Of a stretch of 64,000 nt of DNA, positions 54,685 through 63,880 are shown piece by piece (within the stretch, counting starts at the first letter, position 1; the number at the start of each line of letters is the position of its first letter). The translations under genes and the position numbers were made by a program. Under the pieces are notes generated by a model. That model did no database searches. It worked only from the letters and a program-made list of their open reading frames with translations, and was not told the DNA's origin. The stretch is from Marinomonas polaris DSM 16579. Lineage in GTDB: Bacteria; Pseudomonadota; Gammaproteobacteria; Pseudomonadales; Marinomonadaceae. The stretch lies in assembly GCF_900129155.1 (NCBI RefSeq), contig NZ_FQVF01000019.1, positions 47,609-111,608 on the forward strand. The letters are read 5' to 3'.

Positions 54685-56793
54685 TTAACCATTATAAAAA
54701 GTGATTAGATGATCATTGCCTTGATCTACATACTCAGACGCTTGCTGGAGCATGCTTGGCATTTCTTCAAGGAATTCACACCAAGGCGTAAATAAATGAC
54801 GAGCCCGAGCAACGGTTTCAGCTTCGTCCTGATACTTAAACAAAAACTGCACGATCAAAAAAGTGGAGTAAGTGAAAGAGCCGATTAACAAATCATAAAT
54901 ATGACGGTGAATACTTCCTTTCAAGAAATAAATCTGACGATGATGAGACCAAAATAAATCACATACTTGCTCACGTGTTGTTATGGATTCATCCCAGCCC
55001 TGTTGCAGAACCCGACTAATCTTACGGAAGTCATCTACAGAAATAAGCGCATTGGCAGACTGGTCCACTAACGACTCTGGCGGTTCGGTAAAAAATACGT
55101 TTTCTAGAATATCGATAACTTTAGTGTGATCGATTTTAGGATCCATGATGAGAACATCTTCAAAACGTAAGGGAGTTACGCCTTCGATTTTTGCGCCATC
55201 GGATAAATTAAAACTGGCAAAATTACGGCGCTTATTCAATTGTCGAGTAAGAGATTCCAACTGAACACGTGAAGTATCCATAATCCCTGTCGCGTAAATT
55301 GTGCCGCCGAAGTTTCCTTCGCGTTCTACTAATTTTGCTTCTTGGAAAGTTTGGAAGCCAGATTCTTTGCCGTCTTTATAATATCCACTGTGAACTGAGT
55401 GATGGCTGCCTTTATCTTTGAAACCATTGTCTACACCAAGGTAATAGACATTGTTAAAACCAAAGAGATGAACATAAGACAATGCCAAGTTAGCAACCAC
55501 CGGATTACAGTAATTCAGCTGTACGTACTCTTTGCTATCACCATGGGAGCGTGCTTGATTTAACATTAAAGAGGTTATGGCTTCACCAGGTTTCATCGCC
55601 ATGCCCGAGCGTTTAAAACAATCAAACAAGCCGGGGTGCATAACATTTACCGACAATCCCCAAATTTTATCGAGATAGTCTTGATCTAAAAATTGGAACT
55701 TATCAACCGTTTGCTTAAGGCGTTCAATATCTACATGGATATCAGGTGTCACACCTAATTTTTTTAATGTGTTGATGGTCGAACCACAGCAAATCAGCAG
55801 AACTTGATCGCGCACTTCTTTGACCAATTCAATCCCTTGATCAAGAGATGGGCCATTACCTAGAATAAAAACAGGAATATTACTCACCCATTTGGGCAAA
55901 ACATCACGGCCTTGAAAATGAGCAATTTTAGTTTTAGGTAAGGATTTCAAGCCTTGCGCAATGCCGATTAAAGCATCATCGAAAAACCCCCAACCCATGA
56001 CCTGACGTGCATACTGCTTTTTAAAATATTCAATCGCTAGATCATTCTCAGGGCTGCCATAACCAACATAAAGAAAAGTTTCTGGAGCCATGAAGAAACC
56101 ATTCTCTTCTAATTGACGAAGGTACTTTTCGGTAAATTCTTCAGGACTCACACCTAAAAAGAAATGAATGGTACGACCATCACGGTTACAGATTTCTAAA
56201 ATATTCTGCCACTCAATAGCAAACAATGAGTAATAGAAAAAATCCAAATCACATTCATACAGATAAAGGTGTTTTATCTCGCGTTCAGCAAGAATCATTT
56301 CAAGCTGATAACCAAACTCCACGCCAAACAATATTGCAGATCCAACAAACTCGGGCCAACCACTTTGTGGCTCTAGTCCTGCGGATTGTTGCTCAACTTG
56401 ATCTAGTATTTTATTACTGTAGTACACATGGCGGCTTGGGTGATTTGCTGTGCGCTCTAGATTTAATACCGTTTTATTAGGCTTAATAAAGGCTCTATTT
56501 ACTCTTTCGGCAGACTGAGCTCTTGGATTTTTCGAAAAAAGTGGCACACCAACATCTTCACGGTAAAGATTAAGCTCACCACTTTCTTCCATGTAAATAT
56601 GACGCTTTTTAGGTTGGTAATCTTGAAAGGATTCAAAGATGTGAGGCATTATCTGAGAAAACATATTCATGTTTCTGATGTATCGCTCAGTCAACTCTTG
56701 ATCATGCTCTTTGAGGCGTGATGCACCTCTTTCAAACAACGAAGCAAATGCTTCAGCCTGATCAATAGAGGATAATTTTTCCTCATTCTGCAT
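54685..56793 (-). CDS. maf: Motility-associated factor Maf (DUF115), likely flagellin glycosyltransferase
   Basis: Protein of 702 residues with a DUF115/MAF_flag10 core at about 300-470 (FILGNGPSLDQGIELV, then CCGSTINTLKKLGVTPDIHVDIE). Maf proteins transfer pseudaminic acid to flagellin before export in Aeromonas and others. Position between pseI and the fliS/fliD/fliC genes fits this. It overlaps the fliT-like gene by 11 nt. Confidence 0.9.
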   Translation of the reverse strand: MQNEEKLSSIDQAEAFASLFERGASRLKEHDQELTERYIRNMNMFSQIMPHIFESFQDYQPKKRHIYMEESGELNLYREDVGVPLFSKNPRAQSAERVNRAFIKPNKTVLNLERTANHPSRHVYYSNKILDQVEQQSAGLEPQSGWPEFVGSAILFGVEFGYQLEMILAEREIKHLYLYECDLDFFYYSLFAIEWQNILEICNRDGRTIHFFLGVSPEEFTEKYLRQLEENGFFMAPETFLYVGYGSPENDLAIEYFKKQYARQVMGWGFFDDALIGIAQGLKSLPKTKIAHFQGRDVLPKWVSNIPVFILGNGPSLDQGIELVKEVRDQVLLICCGSTINTLKKLGVTPDIHVDIERLKQTVDKFQFLDQDYLDKIWGLSVNVMHPGLFDCFKRSGMAMKPGEAITSLMLNQARSHGDSKEYVQLNYCNPVVANLALSYVHLFGFNNVYYLGVDNGFKDKGSHHSVHSGYYKDGKESGFQTFQEAKLVEREGNFGGTIYATGIMDTSRVQLESLTRQLNKRRNFASFNLSDGAKIEGVTPLRFEDVLIMDPKIDHTKVIDILENVFFTEPPESLVDQSANALISVDDFRKISRVLQQGWDESITTREQVCDLFWSHHRQIYFLKGSIHRHIYDLLIGSFTYSTFLIVQFLFKYQDEAETVARARHLFTPWCEFLEEMPSMLQQASEYVDQGNDHLITFYNG

Positions 56794-57076
56794 TTTTCAC
56801 GCCTTTGTACTTATTGACACTCTTACGAGTTTTATTAGTTTGGTAAAGTTGTTTTTGCATTTCCGCATGAACATCACGAATAAACTGAATAGCAGATTGA
56901 TGTATCAATATAAAGTGCTTTATCCGCTCATTATCCTTTGGAGTAGAAAGTGGTCTAATGGAGCGAATAAAGCCATCATTTTCTTCACATAATAGCTGTA
57001 TTTTTTCTACGTCTTTATCAATAACACTTTGTTCTAATGCGGCACTCAACTCAGTTAAGTGAGACATATCAAACAT
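56783..57076 (-). CDS. Small flagellar protein, probable FliT-type chaperone
   Basis: Helical, charged protein of 97 residues with no signal peptide. No clear family motif; length, helix content and place directly after fliS suggest the FliT export chaperone for FliD. The ATG at 57076 overlaps the fliS stop by 1 nt (TAATG), so it is translationally coupled. Confidence 0.6.
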   Translation of the reverse strand: MFDMSHLTELSAALEQSVIDKDVEKIQLLCEENDGFIRSIRPLSTPKDNERIKHFILIHQSAIQFIRDVHAEMQKQLYQTNKTRKSVNKYKGVKNAE

Positions 57077-57510
57077 TAAACCGCTCCAACTCGAGCTTCG
57101 GTCTGGCCTTCATAAGCAGCTTGCTTATCAGCTGTAGATATTTGATCCCAAGCACCTTTAATTTGCAAAATAAGGCCCATTACCTGATCAAGAATTCCAG
57201 TATCTTTTGCAATGCTTGCTTCAGTGATACGAACTATCATGTATTCGTAAAGTGACTCAAGATTATCAACAAGCTCTGGATTAACATCACGGTCTAATGC
57301 ATCTCTCAACGCATTAATAATTTCACTAGCGCGAGTTAATGCTGCAGCTTTTCCTTCCCAGTCTGAACGTTCGATACAACCTTTGCCTAACGCTAGCTTT
57401 TCAAGCGCACCTTGCATTAAGAGCTGAATGACGCGATGAGGGTCAGCCGACGCTAAATCAGACTTGATTGAGTCCTTTCTGTAGGCTTGGATCCCTTTAC
57501 TCTTGTACAT
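57076..57510 (-). CDS. fliS: Flagellin export chaperone FliS
   Basis: Helical protein of 144 residues with MYKSKGIQAYRKD at the start, DPHRVIQLLMQGALEKL and LYEYMIVRI, as in FliS. Binds flagellin C-termini in the cytoplasm until export. ATG 57510 is preferred (GGGG 6 nt upstream) over ATG 57522. Confidence 0.92.
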   Translation of the reverse strand: MYKSKGIQAYRKDSIKSDLASADPHRVIQLLMQGALEKLALGKGCIERSDWEGKAAALTRASEIINALRDALDRDVNPELVDNLESLYEYMIVRITEASIAKDTGILDQVMGLILQIKGAWDQISTADKQAAYEGQTEARVGAV

Positions 57511-57551
57511 AGACAACCCCATTTAATACGTGTATTACAATTTAAAACAGT

Positions 57552-59198
57552 TTACATTTTTGCCAATACAGAATTCAAATAGCCGCCTTGAGCGTTCATA
57601 TTTGCAAGACGAGAATCTAAACTTGTAAATTTAGAACGGAGTGAATCTTCATATTTGACCATGCGGTCTTCATAAGACTCTAATGCTCCTTCTGTACTAT
57701 CTATCGACCGACGAACCGAATCCTTTAATGAATTTGTCATTCCGCTTGATCCAGTGTAGTTATCAAGTAGATTTTCTAACGACTGTGCCAAACCATTATC
57801 ACCAGCAATCAATGGCGCTATATCGCTATAGCCTTTTTTCATAGCATTATCAAACTTAGTATTATCAAAACTAAGCTTACCTTTGTTATCCATTTTCACA
57901 CCGAGATCGAAAATAGAAGTAAAGACTCCAGAATCGCCATGACCACTCATTAATTGAGTAGATAAAGAGGACTGCAAATTCCGGACCACGCTATTGCCAT
58001 TTAAAACAGCGCCTCTATCTGAGCTAGCTTGTAGCACCCCAATAACATCATTGTAAGAGGCAATAAACTCTTCTATGGTTTCTTGTACTGTCTTCTGATC
58101 AAAACTGATGTCAACCTTTGTGGTTTTATCTGTCGGCGCCAAGGCCTCAATAGACAAACCAGCAACAGCTGTATCAAAAGTATTGTTATCGCTTCTAATC
58201 TGAATACCGTCTACGGTAATAATCGCATCGCGAGCTTCGTCGCCCAAAGGTGTATACAAACCAGCCGATATTCCTTCGGTCGAAACACTGTCTAAACTAA
58301 GAACACCATTATTGGCTGCAAGTGTAGAAGCACCTTTTTTATCTGCAATGTCTGAGCCTTTAGCATCTACAGTAATAGGATCAGTATCACCATCTGATTC
58401 TGCTATATCTTTTTCTTCATCTGCAGGAATTGGCCCATCATTGGCAAAATCGACATCATCTCCCGCTAAATCCAGCTCATCTTTTTCATCAACAGTTGGC
58501 TCAGATTGTTCCTCAATTGGAGCATCCTCAACCGTGTTACCTGAATTTTCTTCAATAGGATTATCAATAATGTTGCCATCTTCGTCTCTCACAACAGAAG
58601 TATTGATAATTTTGAGTGTATTTGCAGCACCCTGAATTGAAGATGTAGCCGTGAAGAATAGATTACCGTTACCATCATCAACTAAATTAGCAGACACACC
58701 AAAGTTATCTTCCGATGTATTAATTTGATTACGAAGTTCGGATAAGGTAGTACCAGCATCAACGGTAATAGAGAACTCGTTGCTACCAGCTTTAAAGGTA
58801 AGTCGCGAATCTTGTTTAGTAACAACATCATCCGCGGAGGAAAAAGTACCAGGCGCCGACATAACTCGACTGCCCTTTGCTAGCTGATTTACATCAATAG
58901 CATAAGAACCATTAGAAGCCGTACTATCTGTAGTAATAGCAATAACTTCTTCACCTTCTGTTTGGGCGATTTTTGCATCACGCCCAGTAAAAAGCTCATC
59001 ATCATTCAGAGCTTTGACAGAAGATTTAAAAGTATCAATAGCAGAGCCAACTTTGCCTAATGCAGACAGTTCAGCCTCATAACCATCAATTTTATCTTGA
59101 TAAAGTTTTACTTTAGCGTCTTTTTGAGCACTCACCATTTGCTTAACAAGGGACTCTAGATCAATACCAGACCCTGCACCTAATGAGCCTACCGACAT
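57552..59198 (-). CDS. fliD: Flagellar hook-associated protein 2 (filament cap) FliD
   Basis: Filament cap of 548 residues. FliD_N with GSGIDLESLVKQMVSA at the start, FliD_C with SYNDVIGVLQASSDRG and coiled C-terminal helices. Between them, residues about 205-275 (58377-58586) form an acidic low-complexity insert with 28 Asp/Glu in 70 residues. The start at ATG 59198 follows AGGAG at 8 nt. Confidence 0.93.
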   Translation of the reverse strand: MSVGSLGAGSGIDLESLVKQMVSAQKDAKVKLYQDKIDGYEAELSALGKVGSAIDTFKSSVKALNDDELFTGRDAKIAQTEGEEVIAITTDSTASNGSYAIDVNQLAKGSRVMSAPGTFSSADDVVTKQDSRLTFKAGSNEFSITVDAGTTLSELRNQINTSEDNFGVSANLVDDGNGNLFFTATSSIQGAANTLKIINTSVVRDEDGNIIDNPIEENSGNTVEDAPIEEQSEPTVDEKDELDLAGDDVDFANDGPIPADEEKDIAESDGDTDPITVDAKGSDIADKKGASTLAANNGVLSLDSVSTEGISAGLYTPLGDEARDAIITVDGIQIRSDNNTFDTAVAGLSIEALAPTDKTTKVDISFDQKTVQETIEEFIASYNDVIGVLQASSDRGAVLNGNSVVRNLQSSLSTQLMSGHGDSGVFTSIFDLGVKMDNKGKLSFDNTKFDNAMKKGYSDIAPLIAGDNGLAQSLENLLDNYTGSSGMTNSLKDSVRRSIDSTEGALESYEDRMVKYEDSLRSKFTSLDSRLANMNAQGGYLNSVLAKM

Positions 59199-59231
59199 AA
59201 CTTTATCTCCTGACACCTACATTATCTATTA

Positions 59232-59654
59232 TCAGACCTCACTGTTTACCAAGGTTCCCTTGATATCACTTAGTTGGCTCATAATAGCATCTATTCTATC
59301 AGACATTTTAAGAAACTCTTCTGTAGGGATTTGGCGTACCACATCACCCGTTGTCTGATCTAACACTTTTACGATATTTTGCGCTCTGTCTTCTGTAATT
59401 TCAAAGGTTAAATGCACATTTAATTGAGACATTTTTTGATTCATGATCTCAACATCATGAGGCTCCACCTTCGCAGAAGAGTTTAAAAATTCAGAATTTC
59501 GATTATCTTTATCTGCTCTGCTTATGTCGGCTGTATTTTGTACAACTTTAGCATTTGCTTGGCGTAAGGCGGCAAAATCTTCTGCGGCACGCTGTTCTGG
59601 CTTCAAAGAGTAATTGAGACCCTGCTTAGAAAAATCACTGGCATTAATAGACAT
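59232..59654 (-). CDS. flaG: Flagellar protein FlaG
   Basis: Protein of 140 residues whose C-terminal half (LTFEITEDRAQNIVKVLD, then VVRQIPTEEFLKM) is the FlaG domain. It affects filament length in several polar-flagellated bacteria. ATG 59654 follows GGGGGAAC. It stands between fliC1 and fliD as in Vibrio and Pseudomonas. Confidence 0.93.
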   Translation of the reverse strand: MSINASDFSKQGLNYSLKPEQRAAEDFAALRQANAKVVQNTADISRADKDNRNSEFLNSSAKVEPHDVEIMNQKMSQLNVHLTFEITEDRAQNIVKVLDQTTGDVVRQIPTEEFLKMSDRIDAIMSQLSDIKGTLVNSEV

Positions 59655-59677
59655 ATCAGAGTTCCCCCAAATAGACA

Positions 59678-59702
59678 AAAGCCGGGACTATGTCCCAGCT
59701 TT
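59678..59702 (-). terminator. Terminator of fliC1
   Basis: AAAGCCGGGAC and GTCCCAGCTTT form an 11-bp stem (one G-U in RNA) with a 3-nt loop; leftward it runs into TTTTGTCTATTT. Possibly leaky, allowing some transcription into flaG-fliD. Confidence 0.75.
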
Positions 59703-59718
59703 CCGCTACCAATAATGC

Positions 59719-60603
59719 TTAACCCAATAGAGACAAAGCAGTTTGTGGACGTTGGTTTGCTTGAGCCAAGATAGATGAACTTGCTTGCTGAAGAATTTGA
59801 GAGCTTGTTAGCTTAGCAGTTTCTTCCGCAAAATCGGCATCACGTACACGAGCACGAGCAGATGATACGTTTTCGGTAATGTTACTCAAGTTACTAATTG
59901 TAGAACCAAAACGGTTTTGAACAGCACCCAATTCAGCACGCTTTGAGTCAACTGCTGCAATCATAGTGTCTAGAACGTCAACCATGCTCTGAGCATTAGC
60001 CATTGAAGATACAGAAGCAGTTGATACGTCGACCTGTGCAGTAGTTGAACTACTAGACAGACCAGACATAGTGAAACCACCATTACCAGCATAATCGATT
60101 GTGTTGTTAATGCCACCGTCAGTTAAGTTAAAGCTGATAGTTTGGTTAGAGTCTGCACCCACCTGGAAAATACCAGTGTAAGTACCATCCAATAAGTTCT
60201 CACCACCGAAGGTAGTATCTGAAGCGATACGGTTAATTTCAGTAGATAACTGACTAACTTCTTGTTGAATAGCCGCGCGGTCTTTATCTGAGTTTGAACC
60301 GTTTGACGCCTGGATAGATAGCGTACGCATACGCTGCAACATGTTTGTTGTTTCATCCAATGCACCCTCTGCCGTTTGAGACAAAGAAATACCATCGTTG
60401 GCGTTACGAACCGACTGATTCAAGCCATTTACCTGAGAGGTTAAACGGTTAGAGATAAGTAGACCTGCCGCATCATCAGAAGCACTGTTAATACGTAAAC
60501 CAGAAGACAAACGTTCAAAAGATGTATCCAAAGATTTAGCTGAGCCCATTAGCTGGCGCTGTGCACTTAAAGATGAAGTATTAGTGTTTACATAAAGAGC
60601 CAT
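59719..60603 (-). CDS. fliC: Flagellin FliC (copy 1)
   Basis: Short flagellin of 294 residues with conserved N-terminal D0/D1 ([34 protein letters not shown]) and C-terminal D1/D0 ([29 protein letters not shown]). The middle variable part is only about 60 residues. AGGAGG lies 5 nt before ATG 60603; ATG 60606 is too close to it. A sigma-28 promoter is at 60655-60681. Confidence 0.96.
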   Translation of the reverse strand: MALYVNTNTSSLSAQRQLMGSAKSLDTSFERLSSGLRINSASDDAAGLLISNRLTSQVNGLNQSVRNANDGISLSQTAEGALDETTNMLQRMRTLSIQASNGSNSDKDRAAIQQEVSQLSTEINRIASDTTFGGENLLDGTYTGIFQVGADSNQTISFNLTDGGINNTIDYAGNGGFTMSGLSSSSTTAQVDVSTASVSSMANAQSMVDVLDTMIAAVDSKRAELGAVQNRFGSTISNLSNITENVSSARARVRDADFAEETAKLTSSQILQQASSSILAQANQRPQTALSLLG

Positions 60604-60654
60604 CATAGCCTCCTAGGTTTTATTAAATCCTGCAAAAAAGCAGATCGTATAAGG

Positions 60655-60681
60655 TTTTCGACAAGAATCTGAAAACCTTTA
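60655..60681 (-). promoter_or_regulatory. Sigma-28 (FliA) promoter of fliC1
   Basis: Read leftward: TAAA (60681-60678), 15 nt, GTCGAAAA (60662-60655), against consensus TAAA-N15-GCCGATAA (6 of 8 in the -10). The perfect inverted repeat AAGGTTTTC/GAAAACCTT (60651-60659 and 60671-60679) overlaps both boxes. Confidence 0.8.
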
Positions 60682-61054
60682 GTCAAATTAGGAATTTTTT
60701 TTCCCTTTAACGGAAAAAAACATCCCATATTGCGGCAAATTAATGCCTAACTAATTGTTTTGAAATGAATTTAAAACAATTAAATTTATTTGCACTTTTT
60801 TTTAAAATAATGTGTTTTTGCCCTAAATATCCAAAAAAACACACCTGAAGTGCCTTTAAAATTCTTTTCTAGGTAGGCAAGCTGACGAAAAACTTTCGCT
60901 ATGTATCCGATCTCCACCAGTCAAAGCGGCAACCACCTACCATAAAAATGATATTCCACTTAAAAAGCGCCCAAAAATTGCCACCCCAAAAGCCACTTAC
61001 TTTCAGCAGCTATTCAAGACAAAAAAACGCCCGTAGCTCATTTAAAAACTAACA
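60682..61054. other. Upstream region of fliC1 without genes
   Basis: AT-rich, with runs of A and T. No reading frame or RNA gene is convincing. It may hold further flagellar regulatory sites; no sigma-54 box was found. Confidence 0.5.
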
Positions 61055-62195
61055 AAAGACGCAACTGTGCTATTCAAAAAACCATAGGCAGTTTTACCGT
61101 CTGCTTTTTCAGCCATAGGCTTTCCCTGATGTAAATAGGTCAGAAAACTTACTTTTGTGCCTACGAATGACCATGCCGCGTTCACGACCGCAATCTATTC
61201 GAAAGGTTAAGAAAAAAACTGTCATCAACCTCAATTCCTCAAAATCAATACGTTTAATCCGACTATCAAGGCTGCGGAAAAAAGACGCAGCTGTGCCGTT
61301 CAAAAAATCCGAAAAACGAAATTTTGCCCACTCTTCAGCCACAGGCTTCCCCTGATGTAAATAGGTCAGAAAGCTGACTTTTTCATCCACGAATGACCAC
61401 GCTGTGTTCACAACTGCAATCTATTCGGAAGGTTAAAAAAGAAAACTGCCATCAACGTCAATTCCTCAAAATCAATACATTTAATCCGACTATCAAGGCT
61501 GCGGAAAAAAAGACGCAGCTGTGCCGTTCAAAAAATCCGAAAACCGAAATTTTGCCCACTCTTCAGCCACAGGCTTTCCCTGATGCAAATAGCTCAGAAA
61601 ACTGACTTTTTCGTCCACAAATGACCATACTGCGTTCACGGCCGCAATCTATTCGGAAGGTTAAAAAAGAAAACTGCCATCAACGTCAATTCCTCAAAAT
61701 CAATACGTTTAATCCGACTATCAAGGATGCGGAAAAAAGACGCAGCTGTGCCGTTCAAAAAATCCGAAAACCGAAATTTTACCCACTCTCCAGCCACAGG
61801 CTTTCCCTGATGTAAATCTGACTTTTGCGTCCACGAATGACCATGCCGCGTTCACGGCCGCAATCTATTCGGAAGGTAAAAAAAGAAACCTGTCATCAAA
61901 CTCAATTCCTCAAAATCAACGCGTTTAATTTGCCAAAAAAAGACGCAGCTGTGCCGTTCGAAAGATTGGAAAAACGAAATTTCGCCCACTCTTTATCCAC
62001 AAGCTTTCCCTGATGTAAATAGGTTGGAAAACCGACTTTTGTGTCAGTGAATGACCACGCCGCGTTCACAATCGCAATCTATTCAGAAGGTTAAAAAAGA
62101 AATCTGTCATCCATCTCAACTCCTCAAAATCAACACGTTTAATTTGCCAATCAAGGCTGCGAAAAAAATACGCAGCTGTGCTGTCAATAAAAAAT
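61055..62195. repeat. Tandem array of about 226-bp units between two flagellin genes
   Basis: Units begin (taking CTGATG as phase) at 61126, 61352, 61580, 61807 and 62010, so units are 226, 228, 227 and 203 bp, with a partial one before (from about 61055) and a last one that stops near 62195. Copies differ by scattered bases and small deletions. Each holds GTCAG-AAAA-CTGAC or its relics and an ATGACCA...CGTTCAC core. Unit lengths do not keep reading frame, so it is not a coding repeat. Function unknown. Confidence 0.93.
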
Positions 62196-62578
62196 TCATT
62201 GCTCATGCGACCTAACGGAACAAGACATCGCCAACATGCATTCGACACATTTCAATTCGCTAGAGCCTGTTCTATTCAGTACTCTTCATTTTTTAGCAGC
62301 GAGCCTTGACTACTAAAACCTAGTAAAATCACCTATAGTTTCTCGCAAGACCCAGCAATGCATTTAAGACACAGACACATCGCTGCAATATTCACTAAAA
62401 ACGATCCAAGCTCTTGAAAAGACTTGATTAAAAAAGCCTATCTCAAAGCCGATCAAGAGCAAAACAACACATATGTCGTGATCTGTTTACTCAATAATCG
62501 CCTGCGACATAAGCCTCAACACCACATAAAACTTCCCCCCAAAACCACCCAAAACGCACACAAAACACGCTATTTGGG
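62196..62578. other. Intergenic stretch downstream of fliC2
   Basis: No gene is supported; a short open frame at 62424-62627 runs through the fliC2 terminator and has no ribosome binding site. Nothing else seen. Confidence 0.5.
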
Positions 62579-62579
62579 C

Positions 62580-62612
62580 AAAAAAAAGCCGGGTGAAAAA
62601 ATCACCCGGCAT
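62580..62612 (-). terminator. Terminator of fliC2
   Basis: GCCGGGTGA (62588-62596) and TCACCCGGC (62602-62610) form a perfect GC-rich stem with a 5-nt loop, followed leftward by T7. It lies about 110 nt beyond the fliC2 stop. Confidence 0.92.
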
Positions 62613-62719
62613 AAAAGGCACCTCTAGGAGAGAGAAGTAGCCCATTTTCCGAGACAAACTCGAATCGTTTGCAAAAGCTGCAATCTAGTGCCGCTTCACA
62701 TCATGCTATTTTGTATAAA

Positions 62720-63604
62720 TTAATTACCTAATAAAGATAATGCAGTCTGAGGGCGCTGATTTGCTTGAGCAAGAATAGTACTACTTGCCTGTTGCAAAAT
62801 TTGCGTGCTAGTCAGATTGGCAGTTTCTTGAGCAAAATCGGCATCTCGAACTCGAGCACGAGCCGAAGATACGTTTTCAGAAATGTTACTCAAGTTAGTA
62901 ATTGTAGAACTAAACCGGTTTTGTACAGCACCTAGCTCTGCTCGCTTAAAATCCACCGCTGAAATCATACTATCAAGAATGGAAATCATACTTTGAGCAT
63001 TCGCCATACTCGAAACAGACGCGGATGTTTCATCCACCTGAGCTTGAGCCTGGTTAGATAGACCTGACATGGTAAAACCATTATTGGCCTGATAATCAAT
63101 AGAGTTATTTGGGCCACCAAACTCCAAAGTAAAACTAATCGTTTGGTTTGCATCGGCACCAACTTGGAAAATACCTTGATAAGTACCGTCTAGTAAGTTC
63201 GCGCCACCAAATGTAGTGGTTGCGGCGACTCGGTTTATCTCTTTAGACAATTGCCCCATCTCTTGCTGTAGAGCGACACGGTCTTTGTCTGAGTTTGAGC
63301 CGTTTGCTGCCTGAATGGACAAGGTACGCATGCGTTGTAGCATACTTGTCGTTTCGTCTAAGGCACCTTCAGCTGTTTGAGCTAAAGAAATACCATCGTT
63401 TGCGTTTCGTACAGATTGGTTCAAACCATTAATCTGTGAGGTCAAACGATCTGAAATTTGAAGACCCGCAGCATCATCTGCAGCGCTGTTAATTCGACGA
63501 CCAGATGACAAGCGTTGGTATGACGTATCAAGGTCTCGACTAGAGTTTGCAAGTAACCGCTGAGCATTCAGCGAGGACACGTTAGTATTTACGTATAAAG
63601 CCAT
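62720..63604 (-). CDS. fliC: Flagellin FliC (copy 2)
   Basis: Flagellin of 294 residues and paralog of copy 1; terminal D0/D1 domains nearly the same ([41 protein letters not shown]). Differences concentrate in the middle. AGGAGAGAAAAA precedes the ATG and a strong sigma-28 promoter is at 63685-63711. Confidence 0.96.
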   Translation of the reverse strand: MALYVNTNVSSLNAQRLLANSSRDLDTSYQRLSSGRRINSAADDAAGLQISDRLTSQINGLNQSVRNANDGISLAQTAEGALDETTSMLQRMRTLSIQAANGSNSDKDRVALQQEMGQLSKEINRVAATTTFGGANLLDGTYQGIFQVGADANQTISFTLEFGGPNNSIDYQANNGFTMSGLSNQAQAQVDETSASVSSMANAQSMISILDSMISAVDFKRAELGAVQNRFSSTITNLSNISENVSSARARVRDADFAQETANLTSTQILQQASSTILAQANQRPQTALSLLGN

Positions 63605-63684
63605 TTTTTCTCTCCTAAAAACATTTTTTTAACGAGACAACCTTTTGATTTAATTAGTTATTTGGTTTTTGTCTCTTATTAAAG

Positions 63685-63711
63685 TTATCGACACCTTGGC
63701 GCTGATCTTTA
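63685..63711 (-). promoter_or_regulatory. Sigma-28 (FliA) promoter of fliC2
   Basis: Read leftward: TAAA (63711-63708), 15 nt, GTCGATAA (63692-63685), 7 of 8 to the -10 consensus GCCGATAA. Better than the fliC1 promoter. Confidence 0.88.
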
Positions 63712-63880
63712 ATATTTTTTTATACTTTTTTTGAATTTCTTACATTTTCTTAACTCAAAAAAAGCGGTACCCACAGTTATCGAACTCAGAGTAAATAACT
63801 TTAAGAATAAAAGTGAAAAACACGAAAAAGACTTAAAAAAGGTATAAAAAGATACATAGACATCTAATGATCTATTTCTC

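Noticed and set aside
61055..62195. CRISPR array or integron attC array
   Set aside because: There is no short constant repeat with unique spacers; whole 200+ bp units repeat. No cas or integrase gene is present and units are too long for attC sites.
61109..62248. Short open frames of 60-100 codons inside the tandem array on both strands
   Set aside because: Frames shift from unit to unit because unit lengths are not multiples of three, and no ribosome binding sites fit; they reflect the repeat, not genes.
62424..62627. 67-codon rightward open frame downstream of fliC2
   Set aside because: It is Lys/His-rich translation of an AT-rich region and runs through the strong fliC2 terminator.
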